Below, piece by piece: positions 41,701 through 51,180 of a DNA stretch of 64,000 nt. Position 1 is the stretch's first letter; the number at the start of each line of letters is the position of its first letter. The stretch is taken from contig DASZTS010000007.1 in NCBI GenBank assembly GCA_035547915.1, positions 89,395 to 153,394 of the forward strand, written 5' to 3'. Below the pieces are notes generated by a model. It was given only the letters and a program-made list of their open reading frames with translations. It was not told the DNA's origin and ran no database searches. The DNA comes from DASSFG01 sp035547915 (GTDB lineage: Bacteria > Planctomycetota > Planctomycetia > Pirellulales > JAICIG01). Both the position numbers and the translations under genes were made by a program.

Positions 41701-43818
41701 TCACTTAGCGTCACGTTCGGCCGACGAAGCCTGCACGTACAAGGGAAGGAACCGATAGTAGACTTCGAGGCACAAAGCCCCCAAAGCAGTCGAGTAGACG
41801 CGGCCGCCGTGCCCGCCCCAGGCCGGATCGGGGTCCCAGCTCCCGGCCAGCTCCCCCTCAGTGCGCTGCGTGGCGAACAGCGTCGGTTCCAAGGCATTTT
41901 TCCACCGCTGCCAGTGTTCGCCCTGCAACTGAAACATGGCGAGCGTCGCGTAATACCAATAATAAAAATTGGCTGTTGCCTGGCCGGGCAGGTTGGCCGC
42001 CAGGTAATTGCCCGCCTCGTCGTTGGCCGGGTGGCTGCGCGGCAGGCCGAGGAACTGGCGGCAGACCAGCGCTTCGGCGGTCATGCTGGGGGTGACGCGC
42101 TCCCCGGCCGTGCTCAACGGTCGGTAGCTGGCCAGCCCGCCATGATGGCCCGACGATACGGTCTGCAAGAAGCGCAGCATGCCCTGTCGTGCTTTGAGAG
42201 GCATTTCGATGCCGGCCAATTCGGCGCTCTTCAAGGCCATCAGTTGCCAGCCGAGTTGGCTCGTGTCGCAAACGGGTTCGGCTGCCTTGTAACGCCAGCC
42301 GCCGGCGGTCGGGTGCTGGGCCGCGAGCGTGTAGGCGATCGCCTTGCGTACGGGAGGCAGAAGCCGTTCGTCCTGGGTCATCGCGTAGGCTTCGCTGATG
42401 GCCAACGCCGCCATGCCGTGGCAATACATCATGGCAAAGGGGTCGGCGGCGCCGCTCAGGCTGCCGTTGCTGGACTGCGTCGAAAGCAGAAACCGCAAAC
42501 CTAAGTCAACGGTCTCACGGTATTCGCCTTCGAGGTGCGTCTGGCCGTTGCCCAAGAAAGCGAGCAACGCCAGCGCGGTCACACCGTTGTCGGCGTCGAC
42601 GCCGACGTGGCCGAGGTGGAGGGTGCCGACGCGCCGGTCTTGTTGACCCGCACCAAACCGGCTGGCATCCCAACTGCCGTCGGTGTGTTGATGGGCAGCC
42701 AGCCACTGCAACGCGGCCTTTACGGCGGCTTCGCCGACCGGCGACCCGCCATGTGCGGCAATGATCTCGGCCTTGTGCGGGGCACGGCGGTTTTCATACG
42801 CGCGCGGCGCCTCTGCCGGTTCGTTGGGCGATGGCGCTCGATGTGGCGCCGACAACGGGTTGGTCAATAGATCGTTGCGCTCGGCGGTCGGCGATCTCGC
42901 ATCGGTAGCACGGCTGGTCGCGCGATCGACGATCGAGCCGACGTTCGACTCACGACGAAACTCGTCGTCCATCTTTCTCGGCACCGCGTCGCCCAGCGAT
43001 TCCGCGTCGAGCGGAGTGTCGCTCCGCGGTTGGCGATCGTCGGCGAGCGAGGGAGAAAGCGGGCCGGTCTGGGCCGCCGGCAGCTCGACCATGCGTGGCA
43101 GTGACGGCACATCGGCCAGTTCGCCTGGCAAGCCGGGCGACGCCGACGAGAGTACGGGGGGACGATCCGAAGTAGGCGTTGCCGTCTTCGCCGGACCGGC
43201 CCGTTCCGCGAGAGCCGGGTCGCGAGCTTCGCGCCGGACGGCGACCGGAGCCTCGATCGATTCTTCCTCGCCCGCTTCGACTGGCAGATGCTCGTCATCT
43301 TCGGCTAAAGACCGAGGGTCGGGCCGGGTCATCTCCGCGGCCGGCAACTGGGCCGCCGAGATGTCGTTCGGCAGCACCGCCGGTACTTTATGATCGGCAT
43401 CGAGAGATGACGGTTGTGCCGGGGCTTCCGGACGGTCGAGATCGAGATGTTCCACGTCATGGTGAACATCCACGCCGCCGAAATGATCCCAAGGCTTGGT
43501 GGACTTGGCCGCGGAGGAGGGCGACGCGGTCCCCTCTTGCGCCGACGTCGGGTCGGTGTCGACGATGGTGGCGTGAACGACGGGTTCGCCCGGCGAGGCG
43601 CCGACAATCTCTACCGTGGTGGCGTAGGTCGCCAGCAAGGCATGCGTCAACAGCGAGAGAATGACGCACTTCTTGAGCGGCTGCGACTGGCCCCAGCGCG
43701 TGACCATCATGAGCAACAGCGTGAGGGTGACGCAAACCATTCCCAACCACACGATGCCCAGGATCAACTGTGGGCCGGTCAGGTAGTCGAGCCAGCGATC
43801 GAGTCGGTGGAACGGCAT
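41701..43818 (-). CDS. TonB-like membrane protein with C-terminal prenyltransferase/squalene-oxidase-repeat toroid
   Basis: A 705-residue protein, last of a TPR-ExbB-ExbD operon. It has two N-terminal membrane helices: residues about 14-39 and about 51-72. The second reads CVILSLLTHALLATYATTVEIVG and contains Ser55-x3-His59, the SxxxH pattern that TonB and TolA use to contact ExbB/TolQ. About 270 residues of acidic, Pro/Ala-rich linker follow, and then an alpha/alpha-toroid (AALQWLAAHQHTDGSWDASRFG, GVTALALLAFLGNGQ, GGWRYK) like squalene-oxidase repeats. The start of ExbD is 35 bases upstream. The likely role is an energised periplasmic effector or ligand binder; this is inference from layout. 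Confidence 0.85.
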   Translation of the reverse strand: MPFHRLDRWLDYLTGPQLILGIVWLGMVCVTLTLLLMMVTRWGQSQPLKKCVILSLLTHALLATYATTVEIVGASPGEPVVHATIVDTDPTSAQEGTASPSSAAKSTKPWDHFGGVDVHHDVEHLDLDRPEAPAQPSSLDADHKVPAVLPNDISAAQLPAAEMTRPDPRSLAEDDEHLPVEAGEEESIEAPVAVRREARDPALAERAGPAKTATPTSDRPPVLSSASPGLPGELADVPSLPRMVELPAAQTGPLSPSLADDRQPRSDTPLDAESLGDAVPRKMDDEFRRESNVGSIVDRATSRATDARSPTAERNDLLTNPLSAPHRAPSPNEPAEAPRAYENRRAPHKAEIIAAHGGSPVGEAAVKAALQWLAAHQHTDGSWDASRFGAGQQDRRVGTLHLGHVGVDADNGVTALALLAFLGNGQTHLEGEYRETVDLGLRFLLSTQSSNGSLSGAADPFAMMYCHGMAALAISEAYAMTQDERLLPPVRKAIAYTLAAQHPTAGGWRYKAAEPVCDTSQLGWQLMALKSAELAGIEMPLKARQGMLRFLQTVSSGHHGGLASYRPLSTAGERVTPSMTAEALVCRQFLGLPRSHPANDEAGNYLAANLPGQATANFYYWYYATLAMFQLQGEHWQRWKNALEPTLFATQRTEGELAGSWDPDPAWGGHGGRVYSTALGALCLEVYYRFLPLYVQASSAERDAK

Positions 43819-43853
43819 TTGTTCGCGAATCCCTTACACCACGTTTTATCGGC

Positions 43854-44279
43854 CTACCTGGCCGGCGGATTTGCCAATTTTACCGAAATCCCCAATTCCG
43901 AGATTCCGGCCTGCTTACAGGCGTTCAGCACTTCCGCCACCCGCTGGAAACGGCCCTCTCCGTCGCCTCGCACCAACACGCCGACATCGGGATATTGCCG
44001 CCGAGCGTCGGCGAGCTGCTCGGTGAGCACCTGGATGCTCTCAACGACATGCCGGTCCATCTCGATCACGCCGTCACGGTAGATGTTGATCGTCTTCTTG
44101 GCCGGAGCGTCGGTCAGGGCACCTTGGTCTTTGACCTCGGGTACCTGTAGACCGATCTTGCGCTCCAACTCGGTGAACTTGCTGGCGGCCATGAAGAACA
44201 GGATCAGGCAGAATAAGACATCGACCATCGACGTCAGATTCAAGGTCGGCGCTTCGTCGCGATGTGTCTTGAGCGGCAT
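43854..44279 (-). CDS. exbD: ExbD/TolR family biopolymer transport protein
   Basis: A 141-residue proton-channel subunit. The single helix in LTSMVDVLFCLILFFMAASKF carries the essential membrane Asp. The periplasmic part (LQVPEVKDQ, IQVLTEQLADARRQYPDVGVLVRGDGEGRFQRVAEVLNACKQAGISELGISV) is the standard ExbD fold. It sits between the ExbB gene and the TonB-like toroid gene, all on one strand. Confidence 0.95.
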   Translation of the reverse strand: MPLKTHRDEAPTLNLTSMVDVLFCLILFFMAASKFTELERKIGLQVPEVKDQGALTDAPAKKTINIYRDGVIEMDRHVVESIQVLTEQLADARRQYPDVGVLVRGDGEGRFQRVAEVLNACKQAGISELGISVKLANPPAR

Positions 44280-44344
44280 TTTCTTAGCAACATGCCCTTA
44301 CGAAGATGGTTGACCTTCTCCCACCGCTCCACCGCCCTCGCATG

Positions 44345-45223
44345 TCAGGCCGCCGATTCGCGGCTGCGCGAACGGGTGGTCTTGGGGGCCGTTTGCAAGG
44401 CTTCGGCCGAAATCGCGCTCACCACTTCTTGGCCCAAGGCATCGAGCTCCATGATCAGTTGGTCGACCCGGCTGAGGAAGAACAGGTAACAAACCAGCGC
44501 GGGGATGGCGATCGAGAGTCCGGCCGCCGTCGTAATCAGGGCCTCACTGATGCCGCGGGAAAGCATCTCCGGCTTGCCCATCGCATCGGAGGTGGAGATG
44601 TCGTTGAACGCCTTGATCATGCCAAACACCGTGCCCAACAGTCCGAGCAGCGGCGAAATCGTCGACACGGCATTGAACACACGCACGTACTTGCGCAATC
44701 CGTTCGAAGCCCGCTCACCGGCATCGAGCACCGCCTGCTCGACCTCCACCGCGGGCCGCCCCCATTTCTTGACCGCTGCGCTGAACACCTGCGCAACGGG
44801 ACTACCGTTCTCCTGGCAGAGTTCGAGCGCTTTCTCCTTGTCGAGTTGCCCTTCGTTCAGTTGGTGCAGAAATCGCTTTACAAAGGGGCGCGGGATGTTG
44901 CGTCCGCGCCGCAGGGCGATGGCCCGCTCGAAGACGAACACGAGCGTGATGAACGAGCAGAAGATGATGGGGATCATCAGGATGCCGCCGGCCTTGATGA
45001 TCTGCATCAGGTTGCGCTGCGGAATCAGATCGCTCGTGGCAACCGCGGCACCTCGGACGGGCGCAGCGGTTGCTTCATCCGCATCTTCTTGCGCCAAGGC
45101 CGTCGCGCCGGCGACCCACGTTAAGACGAGGTGGCCGATGAAAGCGGCGAGCAGCGTTTTTTTGCGCGGAAGCCATGTTCCGCACCCGTGGTTGGCAATT
45201 CTCACATCGGCTCCGCTTGTCAT
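44345..45223 (-). CDS. exbB: MotA/TolQ/ExbB proton-channel family protein
   Basis: A 292-residue ExbB-type channel with an N-terminal extension. A signal-like helix (LLAAFIGHLVLTWVAGATALAQ) and a short linker precede the core: ILMIPIIFCSFITLVFVFERAIALRR, then the conserved LLGLLGTVFGMIKAFNDI and SEALITTAAGLSIAIPALVCYLFF helices. It forms the channel with ExbD and uses the proton gradient. Its ATG overlaps the stop of the TPR gene (ATGA), so the two are translationally coupled. Confidence 0.95.
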   Translation of the reverse strand: MTSGADVRIANHGCGTWLPRKKTLLAAFIGHLVLTWVAGATALAQEDADEATAAPVRGAAVATSDLIPQRNLMQIIKAGGILMIPIIFCSFITLVFVFERAIALRRGRNIPRPFVKRFLHQLNEGQLDKEKALELCQENGSPVAQVFSAAVKKWGRPAVEVEQAVLDAGERASNGLRKYVRVFNAVSTISPLLGLLGTVFGMIKAFNDISTSDAMGKPEMLSRGISEALITTAAGLSIAIPALVCYLFFLSRVDQLIMELDALGQEVVSAISAEALQTAPKTTRSRSRESAA

Positions 45224-48200
45224 TTCTCCGTCCGCACCTCGGCCCGCGCGCTTTTCATTTTGAGCCGTTCGACGGCATCTTTGGCCAACGGCGATTCGGG
45301 ATACGATTTGATCAGCTTCTCGTAAAGTTCGGCGGCCTGCTTCGGCTCGCCGAGATGCTCGTGACATTTGGCCGCCTCGAACAGCGCCGCGGCCTGCCAG
45401 ACGGGATAGGCGTAGAGGATGTCGACTCGCAGGTATTCACGCAGGGCGGCTTCATAGTTTTTCTGGTGAAAATACGTCTCGCCGGTCATCCACTGGGCCT
45501 TCGCAGCCGTCTCGGTCTTGGCGCCCACTTCGCTGGCGACGACGCGGCCGTAGGCGGCGCGAGCGTCGTCGAAGCGGCCCAGACTCGCCTGGCAGCGGCC
45601 GATGAGATAATCGACCTCGTACTGTTGTTCGCAGTCGGGAAAGTCGGTTTCGATCTGCGAGGCCAACTCCAACGCGTCGTGCCATTCCCTCTGTTGGGCC
45701 AAGATCTGGGCCCGGCGGAGCGGCACCATGGGCGCCCACTTTTCCTTGCGGTCGGGCATCGACTCGGCCAGTTCACGAAACAGTTCAGCGGCTTGGTCGT
45801 ATTGCCCCTCGCGGTAGGCCGACTCTGCCACGAGATAGCGGGCCAGCGGCACGATGGGATTGTCGGGAAATTCGGCCATCAGGCGTTCGAGTGGCGCGCC
45901 CACGCGACGCCATTGATCCTGCGCCGCCGCGATCTGCGCCGCCAGATAGAGGGCATGCGGCAGTACCTGTGGGCCCGGTTCACCAGCGATCAGCTCATTC
46001 GCCAATTGCTCGGCGCGGGGATAATCCTTGATGGCATAGGCCCGCTCCGCCATGCGGTAGACCGCGTCGGCCCAGAACTTGCCATGTGGCATCTGCACAC
46101 GCAAGCGCTCGAAGACTTCCTCGGATTTGGCTGCTTCGTCGGTGGCACGCAAGGCCCAGGCCCATTCATAGAGCACGGCGTCGTGTTCGGGCAGATTCGG
46201 AAATTGCTCGTCCAGCCGCCGGTATAGGGTGATCGCCTCCTGCGGTCTGCGCAGTCGTTGCTCGATGCGGGCGGCGGCTAGCATCGCCTGGGGGAGTTGT
46301 GGACTCGTGGTATAGGTGTCGATGACGAGGCGGTACGATTTGAGCGCGGCCTCGTCGTCTTTGAGTTGCTCCGAGAGTTGACCCCGGCCCAGCGCCGCCT
46401 CGGGTGCGAGCACATTGCCCGGATAATCGGTGAGCATGCGGTCCAACGCCGTCACGGCCCGCGCAGCATCACCTTCGCTCACACGGCTGCGGGCCAGTCC
46501 CCATAAGGCCCGCGCGCGGAAGTCGGACGGCTGTTCCGCCAACTGTTCATACAGGTCGGCGGCCCATGCGGCATCCTTTTGAGCGAGAGCGGCATCGGCC
46601 ATCGCCAGCATCGCGGCGGGAACGACTTCGCCTTCTGCCGATGAAGACGCGAGGTCGCCGAAAACTTCTTTGGCCTTCTGTAGGTCACCGGTTTTCGACA
46701 GGCAGACGGCGAGTTCCGCGCGGCACCATATATTCGTCTTGGCATCGGGTTTGATCGCCAAGAGTTGCTCCAACCGTTGGGCCGCGTCGGCATACTGTTC
46801 CAAACCTACCAGTGCGGCAGCCTGCTGACGTTGCACATCGATCCACAGTTGCCGCTCGTCACCGGCCGGTTCGGGCGCCAGCGTTATGGTGGCGATCACC
46901 TTGAGCGCATCGTCGTAACGCGACTGTCCGATATAGGCGGCCGCCAGCAGGCAACGGTCGTTGTTCGCCGTGCTACCTGTCGAATCGGACTCGGCGGCGA
47001 GCAGTTTTTCGAACACTGCCGCGGCTGCGGGGTAGTCTTTGCGCTCCACGAGCGAACGGCCTACGACGCGGTCGACCCGCCGCCTGAGCTGCGTCATCGG
47101 ATAACGTTCGGAGAATTGCGCCGCCAGCGCATCGACTTGTTTGTGATCGCCGGTTGCCAGAGCGACTTGCATCCGTCCAAGCAGGCTCTTTTCTGCGAAT
47201 TCGCCGTTCGGCCAGTTCTTGAGCACCAAGTCGTATTGGGCCTGTGCTTCTAGAGGCTTGCCTGCCTGCAACAGCGCCTCTCCCGCATGAAATCGGGCGG
47301 CGGCGGCCAGGCGGGCATCGCCGGCGGCTTGCTCGGCCGCAATCAGCAAAGTAACAGCCGCCGCGGCAAAATCCTTCTGAGCGGACTGCGTCAAACCGAG
47401 CCAATAGTGGGCCTCCACCAGCACGGAAGGCGCTTCGAGCAACGATTCGAATTGCTGACGCGCCACGTCGAACTGTTTCAATTGATAAAGCGATTCACCC
47501 GCGGCGAGTGCGGCTTGCACCCGTAGCGGATTGCCGGCGAACCGCGGATGCTCGAGCAGTTCCTGGAAACAGCCGAGCGCTTGCTCGTACTCGCCGGCTG
47601 CGTAAAAATTTCCGCCAAGACGGAACTGCGCCTTGGCTGCCCAGGGACTGCTCGGTTTGCCAGCCAGAGCCAGGTAGAGTCGCCTGGCGTCTTCGTTTTG
47701 CCCGCGGTGCTCCTGTGCCTGCGCCAAGCCGAAGCGGCAGTCGTCCTGCAACGGACCTTGGGGATAACGCTTCAAGGCTTCGACGAAGAGCAACTCCGCC
47801 GTTTGATGATCGCCACCGCGCAAGGCGATGTCGCCCAAGTAGAAGAGGACGTACGCGTTGAGCGGATCGTCGGGCAGTTCGCGAGCGAAGCTTTCGAATT
47901 CCGCCTTGGCTTGCTCGAAGTGGCCCGCCAGATAGGTCGCCTCACCGGCGCGAAAGCGAGCCTTCTTGGCCAACCGGTCATTGGGTGCCTGCTCGACGAA
48001 GGTTCGGAAGGCCTGGGTGGCCTCGTCGAAGCGTCGCGACTGCAGCAGCGACTCACCTAGATAGAAACGGGCCTTGGCGGCATTGGTGTGCTGGGGATAG
48101 TCGGCCAAGAACGTTTGAAACTCGTCCGCGGCGAACTTCCAGCGCTTTTGCTTATAGTGGCCCGCCGCTACCGCATATTGGTCTTCGGCTTTGCCGGCCA

Positions 48201-48273
48201 GTACGTCGCCGCTGGGGAAGGTCAGCCTGGCGGCGAGTAAGATCGCCGATGTGAAGTATGACCTTGCACGCAT
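45220..48273 (-). CDS. secreted tetratricopeptide-repeat protein
   Basis: A protein of about 1017 residues built almost entirely of TPR-like helical pairs after a signal peptide. Repeats such as FAADEFQTFLADYPQHTNAAKARFYLGESLLQ, FEQAKAEFESFARELPDDPLNAYVLFYLGD and YDQAAELFRELAESMPDRK recur along the length, with the last at PKQAAELYEKLIKSYPESPLAKDAVERLK. This resembles YbgF/CpoB-type periplasmic partners of Tol systems, though much longer. It is first in the operon with ExbB, ExbD and the toroid protein. The ATG at 48273 is used; a TTG 12 bases upstream is possible. Confidence 0.93.
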   Translation of the reverse strand: MRARSYFTSAILLAARLTFPSGDVLAGKAEDQYAVAAGHYKQKRWKFAADEFQTFLADYPQHTNAAKARFYLGESLLQSRRFDEATQAFRTFVEQAPNDRLAKKARFRAGEATYLAGHFEQAKAEFESFARELPDDPLNAYVLFYLGDIALRGGDHQTAELLFVEALKRYPQGPLQDDCRFGLAQAQEHRGQNEDARRLYLALAGKPSSPWAAKAQFRLGGNFYAAGEYEQALGCFQELLEHPRFAGNPLRVQAALAAGESLYQLKQFDVARQQFESLLEAPSVLVEAHYWLGLTQSAQKDFAAAAVTLLIAAEQAAGDARLAAAARFHAGEALLQAGKPLEAQAQYDLVLKNWPNGEFAEKSLLGRMQVALATGDHKQVDALAAQFSERYPMTQLRRRVDRVVGRSLVERKDYPAAAAVFEKLLAAESDSTGSTANNDRCLLAAAYIGQSRYDDALKVIATITLAPEPAGDERQLWIDVQRQQAAALVGLEQYADAAQRLEQLLAIKPDAKTNIWCRAELAVCLSKTGDLQKAKEVFGDLASSSAEGEVVPAAMLAMADAALAQKDAAWAADLYEQLAEQPSDFRARALWGLARSRVSEGDAARAVTALDRMLTDYPGNVLAPEAALGRGQLSEQLKDDEAALKSYRLVIDTYTTSPQLPQAMLAAARIEQRLRRPQEAITLYRRLDEQFPNLPEHDAVLYEWAWALRATDEAAKSEEVFERLRVQMPHGKFWADAVYRMAERAYAIKDYPRAEQLANELIAGEPGPQVLPHALYLAAQIAAAQDQWRRVGAPLERLMAEFPDNPIVPLARYLVAESAYREGQYDQAAELFRELAESMPDRKEKWAPMVPLRRAQILAQQREWHDALELASQIETDFPDCEQQYEVDYLIGRCQASLGRFDDARAAYGRVVASEVGAKTETAAKAQWMTGETYFHQKNYEAALREYLRVDILYAYPVWQAAALFEAAKCHEHLGEPKQAAELYEKLIKSYPESPLAKDAVERLKMKSARAEVRTEK

Positions 48274-48444
48274 GACAACGGACAACAGGGGTAGAAAACT
48301 CCCTCAAATGATCCATCGTACCCCTGCCGCGAAGGATGTGACAAGGCCAGCGATGATCGGCCGGCGGCCTCTGGCCGAATTTGATGTCGCGTCGATTCTG
48401 GCGGCCGGCCGTGTTGCGTGCGGTGAACCTGACGACCGCTTAAG

Positions 48445-50922
48445 CTACGCGGCGCCGGTGGTCGGTCCGGCTGGGGCCCGTTCCGCCACGTGTATGCGGA
48501 AATCGGTGCCTTCCCATTTCGCCGCCTCGGGCCAGAAGAAGGTGAACACGACGGATGCTCCGGCCGCCAGTCCGCACGTCGGTAGATCGGCCATGTGCAG
48601 GCCAAGCTCGGTGTTGCACGTATTTATCTCGTGCGTCGTGTTCCAATCGTCGCAGCTCCAACGAATCATCGCGGGCGATAAGACTTCGATCCGTAGTATC
48701 TTTCCCGCTGCCATCTGATGGCACCTGTGATTGAATCGCCAGGCACAGTGCGGCGACTCTTTCTTTTGCACGAGGTATCGCTCGACGGTCTGCGGCGGCA
48801 TGTCGAACACCTTGCCGTCGCGCAGCGAGCGCAACAGTTTGATGTGCTCCGCATGTGCCCAGACGAGTGGCATGGCCGAGCCCGCCGGCTCGCCACGAAA
48901 CAACTCACGGTCGGGCAGGTCGTCTCCGTCCCATACTTGTTCGGGAAACAATCCGCCGCAGTTGGCGAATTGCTCGAGTGCTGCCAGCAGTCGCTCCGCT
49001 TCGTGGCGGCGGCCCGCCGCCAGTTCGTAGTGGGCGCGCTCGCCGGTGAGCAAGGGCCAGGGCCGGCCGATGCCCGTGCCGTCGAACGGTCCACCATCGG
49101 CATGCTCGCCGTAGCCGTCTCGGTTGTATCGATACCAACAAGGGCCGTTCGGCAGATCGACTTTCAACACGCCGTCGATCACCTTCACCGTGTTGACCAT
49201 GCGGGGATCGTCGGCCGCCCGCAGGCCGAACCGAACGAGCGCCAACGCGTCGGGACTGACGAGATCGCCGGCCTGTTCGATCGCCACGTCCGACGGCCGG
49301 TTCTTGACGACGACGTACCCCTTGACCGGCCTTTGCATTCCGTCGGTCTCGGGGGCGATGCGCACGTAATAACCGTCGACCCCCAGCCGCCGCGCGAGTT
49401 CGGTATCGGTGGCGTAGATCCAGTCGTCGAGACTGCTGTGCCAGAAGTCGGCCGTCTCGCGCAGGTATTGGGCCACGTGGAATTCACCTTGCTCGTCGGC
49501 CATCTCGGCCGCCACGAGCAAGGCCGCGATCTCGGCCGCCAGCGTGAACGGACTGTATCCGGGGTCTTCCTCCCAGCGGTCTTGCTGCGTGGCCGGTCCG
49601 TTGCGTACGAGGTATCCCGCCGCATGCCGCACCATCGGCCAGAGCGCCGCGCGCTCGCCGTCGTCGAGCATGCCCTGGCGGCGCGCCAGGTCGACCAGCA
49701 GCACGGGCAGAGCGGCTTCGTCCATCTGAATGCCGTCCCAATACGCGGTGCCGTCGAGCCACATATTCTGGCCCCAGTGGCCGTCCGCCTCCTGGGTGAC
49801 CTGGAGGTAGCGGAGCACGCGGCAAGCGATGGCTTTCGCTCCGGCCGCCATCAATCCGCCGGCAGATTCGACCAGATCGCGCGGCCACACCAGGTGATAG
49901 CCGCCCAGATCGTTGTCGCCCTTGGAAAACCCCCAAGGAATGGACAAGCTGGCCACGAGTCCGCCGGGAAAGTTTTTGGCCTCGTGCGTGTGGATCACCG
50001 CCGTGCTGACACGATAGACGTTCTGCTCCGTCTGCCGTTCGCCGTTGGGCCGCGGCCGAGCGGGACGGATGGCGCTCGTCGGTTCGCTGTCGAGCGGGAG
50101 CAGCGCTTCTTGCCAGTGTCGCCACTCTCTCACATAGGAGTGCCGCGCCGGTTCGATCCCCTCGAGCACGCTCGATACCACACGGTGGGCCGCCTCATGG
50201 ACGGTCTGACCGAAACCGACCGCCAGTACAAAGTCGCCATGACAGGCCGCCAGGTTGATCTGTCCCGTCAGGGCGACGTTGCCATGTTCGGCTCGCTCAT
50301 ACTGCCAGGTGAGTCGCCCGTGGTGCGAAAGATCCTGCCAACCGTCGCTGACGCCGACGAAGCCGACCGATCGCGCCAGCCACGGAGCTGAACACGCGAT
50401 CGCCATGCCGATGCCGTTCTGCCCGGCGAAGAGGAGTGGTACGCCCTTGTAGTCGCCGACCCAGGCTGTGTTATCGCTCCCCTGGTTGCCGAGGTGTGGC
50501 GAGGCGAGCAAGAACAACTGGTAGGCGTCGAGTTCGCCGACTTGTGGCCTGAAGTGTACGTGCTGCAACAGCACGGGCCGCCGCGGATCGGAGAAGATCT
50601 CCTTCTCGATCACGTAGCGGCCCTGCATGCAGGCGTTCGTTATGCGATAGGCCGGGACCCCTTCCGCAAGATACTCGACGCGCGACCGGGCGTCGCGCTT
50701 CTCTTCGGAGAAGAACCGGCCGCCGTCGGTGACGATCAGGCCCATGTCGCGAGTACAGGCCAGATCGACGCGCGGGTAGTAGACCTCGTTGACGATGCCG
50801 TGGCTGAGCGTGAACCAGAGCGGGCTGGCATTGCTGAGCGCGGTGCCCACGCCTTGCTTGGCGCTGGAGGTCCAGCGCGGCGGTAGGCCGGGTCTGCCGG
50901 GGGCGGAATGAGTCTCGCTCAC
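48445..50922 (-). CDS. glucoamylase/glucodextranase-like protein (GH15)
   Basis: An 825-residue GH15 enzyme. The N-terminal supersandwich domain of the glucodextranase type is clear (SAKQGVGTALSNASPLWFTLSHGIVNEVYYPRVD, MGLIVTDGGRFFSEEKRD). The catalytic (alpha/alpha)6 barrel follows with GGYHLVWPRDLVESAGGL, QNMWLDGTAYWDGIQMDEAALPVLLV and a last segment with MPLVWAHAEHIKL. GH15 enzymes release glucose from alpha-glucans. No signal peptide is present, so it may act on storage glycogen in the cytoplasm. The GTG at 50922 is chosen because AGAGGA lies five bases before it and the family sequence starts there, although the frame is open to 51402. Confidence 0.92.
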   Translation of the reverse strand: MSETHSAPGRPGLPPRWTSSAKQGVGTALSNASPLWFTLSHGIVNEVYYPRVDLACTRDMGLIVTDGGRFFSEEKRDARSRVEYLAEGVPAYRITNACMQGRYVIEKEIFSDPRRPVLLQHVHFRPQVGELDAYQLFLLASPHLGNQGSDNTAWVGDYKGVPLLFAGQNGIGMAIACSAPWLARSVGFVGVSDGWQDLSHHGRLTWQYERAEHGNVALTGQINLAACHGDFVLAVGFGQTVHEAAHRVVSSVLEGIEPARHSYVREWRHWQEALLPLDSEPTSAIRPARPRPNGERQTEQNVYRVSTAVIHTHEAKNFPGGLVASLSIPWGFSKGDNDLGGYHLVWPRDLVESAGGLMAAGAKAIACRVLRYLQVTQEADGHWGQNMWLDGTAYWDGIQMDEAALPVLLVDLARRQGMLDDGERAALWPMVRHAAGYLVRNGPATQQDRWEEDPGYSPFTLAAEIAALLVAAEMADEQGEFHVAQYLRETADFWHSSLDDWIYATDTELARRLGVDGYYVRIAPETDGMQRPVKGYVVVKNRPSDVAIEQAGDLVSPDALALVRFGLRAADDPRMVNTVKVIDGVLKVDLPNGPCWYRYNRDGYGEHADGGPFDGTGIGRPWPLLTGERAHYELAAGRRHEAERLLAALEQFANCGGLFPEQVWDGDDLPDRELFRGEPAGSAMPLVWAHAEHIKLLRSLRDGKVFDMPPQTVERYLVQKKESPHCAWRFNHRCHQMAAGKILRIEVLSPAMIRWSCDDWNTTHEINTCNTELGLHMADLPTCGLAAGASVVFTFFWPEAAKWEGTDFRIHVAERAPAGPTTGAA

Positions 50923-51180
50923 GAATCCTCTCGTTTCTCGCCTTTCCGGCGCCGGGCGGTTGCACGACGCTCCACCATTTTTTAGTTCACGCCGACGGGA
51001 AGTCAAATCACTACAGGGAGGGGCTAAAGAGAAGCGCCGAAGGCCTTCGAGAGCCGGGCGAAACGGCGGAATCGGTGAACTACACTGGTCGCCTCGGCGC
51101 GGGCAGAATCGTACCCCTCGCGCCTCGTATGGCCGCGGGTGTCGCCGATGATGGCCGCTCCGTTCTACAATCAATCGAAC

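Noticed and set aside
48718..50391. A 557-codon open frame on the plus strand
   Set aside because: It is antisense to the GH15 gene, has no family likeness and an amino-acid make-up typical of a mirror frame in GC-rich coding DNA.
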